DNA from: Lusitaniella coriacea LEGE 07157
Lineage (GTDB): Bacteria; Cyanobacteriota; Cyanobacteriia; Cyanobacteriales; Spirulinaceae
Direction of reading: 5' to 3'
NCBI RefSeq assembly: GCF_015207425.1
Contig: NZ_JADEWZ010000007.1
Span: 62,001-126,000 of the forward strand
DNA: 64,000 nucleotides
Shown: in pieces, positions 62,177 through 64,000 of the stretch
How the letters are laid out: every line of letters begins with the position of its first letter
Position numbering within the stretch: position 1 is the stretch's first letter
Notes under the pieces: model-generated
Database searches by the model: none
The model's input: only the letters and a program-made list of their open reading frames with translations
What the model was told of the DNA's origin: nothing
Program-made: the position numbers and the translations under genes

Positions 62177-63856
62177 CTAAAAACTAAACGTCGTTCGCAA
62201 TACACCAATTACAATGTCATCATTACTGGAGTTATGATCCGGAGCGGTTAGCCAAATGACCGCAGGGGTAATGGAAATATTGTCATTGATGGGATATTCG
62301 TAAAACCCTTCAATATGGAAAGACGTGCTGGGGTCTACACCGATGACATTGCGAATATTAGAGGTTGCTTCCGTCACTTTCGGTTCCATCCCCACAATCA
62401 AACCCCCCAAACTCCCTTCTTTGCCCAAATCCGGGAACGCCGCCATTGCTGCCCAATTCCAACTGCTATAATCGCCCCGTTGCAATGTTACGGGATTGCC
62501 GGCAAGGTCAACACCGTTAACCGCAGCGAGGGTGCGCGTGGTGGTGTAGCCAACCCATCCCCCCAAAATAATATTGGGATTGATTTGATAGGAAGCGAGT
62601 GCTGTATAGGTATTGCTGATGATTGGCAAGTTAATACCCGCTTGACTTTCAAGGAATGCCCGCAGGTTAGCTCGATTGCTCCCTGTCCCCAGCTCGATGT
62701 TGTAGCTATTGGCGTAGGCGAAGGCAACGGTAAGATTTTCAATGGGTGTTAACGTAAGTTGGGCGAATGCGCCGTAATCGCCGTTGAACAAACCACTCCC
62801 CGCACCTGGCGTACTGGCTTCGGAGGCTAAATAGCCGCCACTGATTTCCAACCAGTCGTTGAAGGTGTGCTGAATGCCAATCCCTGCCCCATCCGCAAGG
62901 CTGTAGACACTATTGCGCGTGCCGAAATTAGTCAGTGCTGCGGTTGCCCCATCATCTCCATCCAAAGGCGTGACGGTATTGGCAAAGTCGTTGGCGGTTG
63001 CGCCATTGGCAGCAAGGAAGACAAAAGTATTTTCGCCAAGGGTGAATTGGTAATTGAGGGCATCGATAGCAACATTATTATCCGAATCTCCGGCAATGCC
63101 TAAAGACCCTTCGGGGGTTCCCGTAACTTCGCTGAAATCTTGCAAACCCTCTGCTTGCAGCCGAACTTGCAGGAGGTCTTCTCCGGTGAAACTGGTGAGA
63201 AATTCTAGTCGCGTGCGCGCCCCGAATAAAGTCCTCTCATCAAGGTCATTACCCAGAAAATCATCTCCCGCAAATAGGCTGGTTAATCCCGTGGCAACTT
63301 GCCCCGCCAGCTTTGTGGTTGTGGAGAATTGATGGTCTTCGAGGAAAGCGGTTCGCGCTTCGAGGTTATCGACTCGCGTTCCCAAGGTTGCCAGTTCTGC
63401 TTCAAATTCTTGTAATAATCTTCGCAGGGTTTCAAGGTCTTCGCGGGTGACAAAATCTGCGGTTGCGGTGGCAATTAAACGCTCGATTTGGTTGAGACAA
63501 GCATTGAGTCCTGCGGCAAATTCATAGCGAGAAAGGGAACGATTGCCGCGAAAGGTTCCGTCAGGATAGCCCACCAAACAGTTGTAGCGTTGAATCAAGT
63601 CGTCTAGTGCTGCGTATGCCCAGTCTCCGGGGGAAACGTCTCGGAATTTGGCTGCGCCGGGAACGTTCTGACCGAGGGGAGTCGAACGCAGATTTTGACT
63701 GGGGTTGATGTCTCTTTGGGTGCTGTAGCGGTTGATTTGCTCTAGGATGGCTTGCTCGGATTCCATTTCGCTAGCGCTGATGCTGTTGGCGAACAAAAGC
63801 CATAGCCCTAAAAAGGCGGTTGAGAGGGAAACAACGTTAAACAATCGAGTGGGCAT
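62177..63856 (-). CDS. Iron-uptake porin with SLH domain (OprB/SomB type)
   Basis: The protein has 559 residues. A signal peptide (MPTRLFNVVSLSTAFLGLWLLFANS to SAS) is followed by a short linker and an SLH domain (about 70-130, FRDVSPGDWAYAALDDLIQRYNCLVGYPDGTFRGNRSLSRYEFA in pieces). A coiled coil (LETLRRLLQEFEAELATLGTRVDNLEARTAFLEDHQF) precedes a beta-barrel of OprB type to the C-terminal aromatic F. This is the cyanobacterial outer-membrane porin class implicated in inorganic iron uptake. A Fur-like box lies just upstream. Confidence 0.9.
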   Translation of the reverse strand: MPTRLFNVVSLSTAFLGLWLLFANSISASEMESEQAILEQINRYSTQRDINPSQNLRSTPLGQNVPGAAKFRDVSPGDWAYAALDDLIQRYNCLVGYPDGTFRGNRSLSRYEFAAGLNACLNQIERLIATATADFVTREDLETLRRLLQEFEAELATLGTRVDNLEARTAFLEDHQFSTTTKLAGQVATGLTSLFAGDDFLGNDLDERTLFGARTRLEFLTSFTGEDLLQVRLQAEGLQDFSEVTGTPEGSLGIAGDSDNNVAIDALNYQFTLGENTFVFLAANGATANDFANTVTPLDGDDGATAALTNFGTRNSVYSLADGAGIGIQHTFNDWLEISGGYLASEASTPGAGSGLFNGDYGAFAQLTLTPIENLTVAFAYANSYNIELGTGSNRANLRAFLESQAGINLPIISNTYTALASYQINPNIILGGWVGYTTTRTLAAVNGVDLAGNPVTLQRGDYSSWNWAAMAAFPDLGKEGSLGGLIVGMEPKVTEATSNIRNVIGVDPSTSFHIEGFYEYPINDNISITPAVIWLTAPDHNSSNDDIVIGVLRTTFSF

Positions 63857-63879
63857 GAATGTTATTCCTTGCTTGTGAT

Positions 63880-63892
63880 AATGATTATCATT
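63880..63892 (-). promoter_or_regulatory. Fur box upstream of the porin gene
   Basis: AATGATTATCATT is a perfect 6-1-6 inverted repeat (AATGAT, T, ATCATT) 24 bp before the ATG of the porin gene. It matches the core of known Fur operators. Together with the porin class it supports induction when iron is low. Confidence 0.8.
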
Positions 63893-64000
63893 GTGCTTTT
63901 TGCTTCGTTCGTCAACGTTTCAGGAATCGTATTTTCTCTGCAATTATAGACAAACTAATGAAAGTAATTTTTAATTAAAAGAAAGCTAAATGTCAATAAG

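Overview
The window reads as chromosomal DNA of a cyanobacterium, probably filamentous. Dense HIP1-type GCGATCGC octamers run through most genes. It carries psb30 (photosystem II), cytochrome cM, ndhB (NDH-1), sucrose synthase, an iron-uptake porin with an SLH domain, and the C-terminal half of a split-intein DnaE. I cannot name the species from sequence alone. No rRNA, tRNA or CRISPR array was recognised by eye.

Layout. 1-2.1 kb: a truncated PP2C-type phosphatase with a STAS protein (partner switching), a cysteine-cluster protein and psb30. 2.1-5.8 kb: repeat-rich DNA holding two MITE-like elements, with a NACHT NTPase between them. 5.8-10 kb: a membrane-anchored beta-propeller-like protein, a lipase-fold hydrolase, a DUF2256 protein and cytM. 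10-16.3 kb: a minus-strand signalling operon of binding lipoprotein, histidine kinase, response regulator and response regulator-PAS-cyclase. 16.8-22.8 kb: small secreted and pentapeptide-repeat proteins, a rhomboid protease, and a DUF4212/SSS sodium symporter pair. 23.1-24.4 kb: a sucrose-phosphate-synthase-like glycosyltransferase. 25-33 kb: an 8-kb gene for a Ser/Thr kinase-AAA-GAF-PAS-histidine kinase-receiver protein.

33-47 kb is the accessory part. It has a KAP-like P-loop NTPase abutting a truncated xisH and a nonsense-mutated xisI, an M48-family protein whose zinc motif is lost, an O-antigen-ligase-like protein, a recombinase of XisF type, the split-intein dnaE-C, a methyltransferase/GtrA pair, and a small island (VapBC-like pair, solitary Phd-like antitoxin, HEPN-motif protein) bracketed by 51-bp direct repeats. 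47-64 kb is mostly housekeeping: DUF4079/DM13, topA, ndhB, a FAD oxidoreductase, sucrose synthase, a solitary TnpB element, a Uma2-family protein and a Fur-boxed porin.

Functional links. Sucrose synthesis (glycosyltransferase) and cleavage or synthesis (sucrose synthase) are both present but 32 kb apart. Several sensory proteins (the PP2C/STAS pair, the binding protein-kinase-regulator operon, the giant kinase) make this a signalling-rich window. Repeat families are active here: MITE-like elements, heptamer arrays, a 100-bp repeat in inverted copies, and repeat-derived insertions inside reading frames. The best candidates for something not yet described are the KAP NTPase at the broken xisHI locus, the HEPN-motif protein next to a lone Phd antitoxin, and the repeat-derived peptides inside the giant kinase. 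None can be proved from sequence alone.
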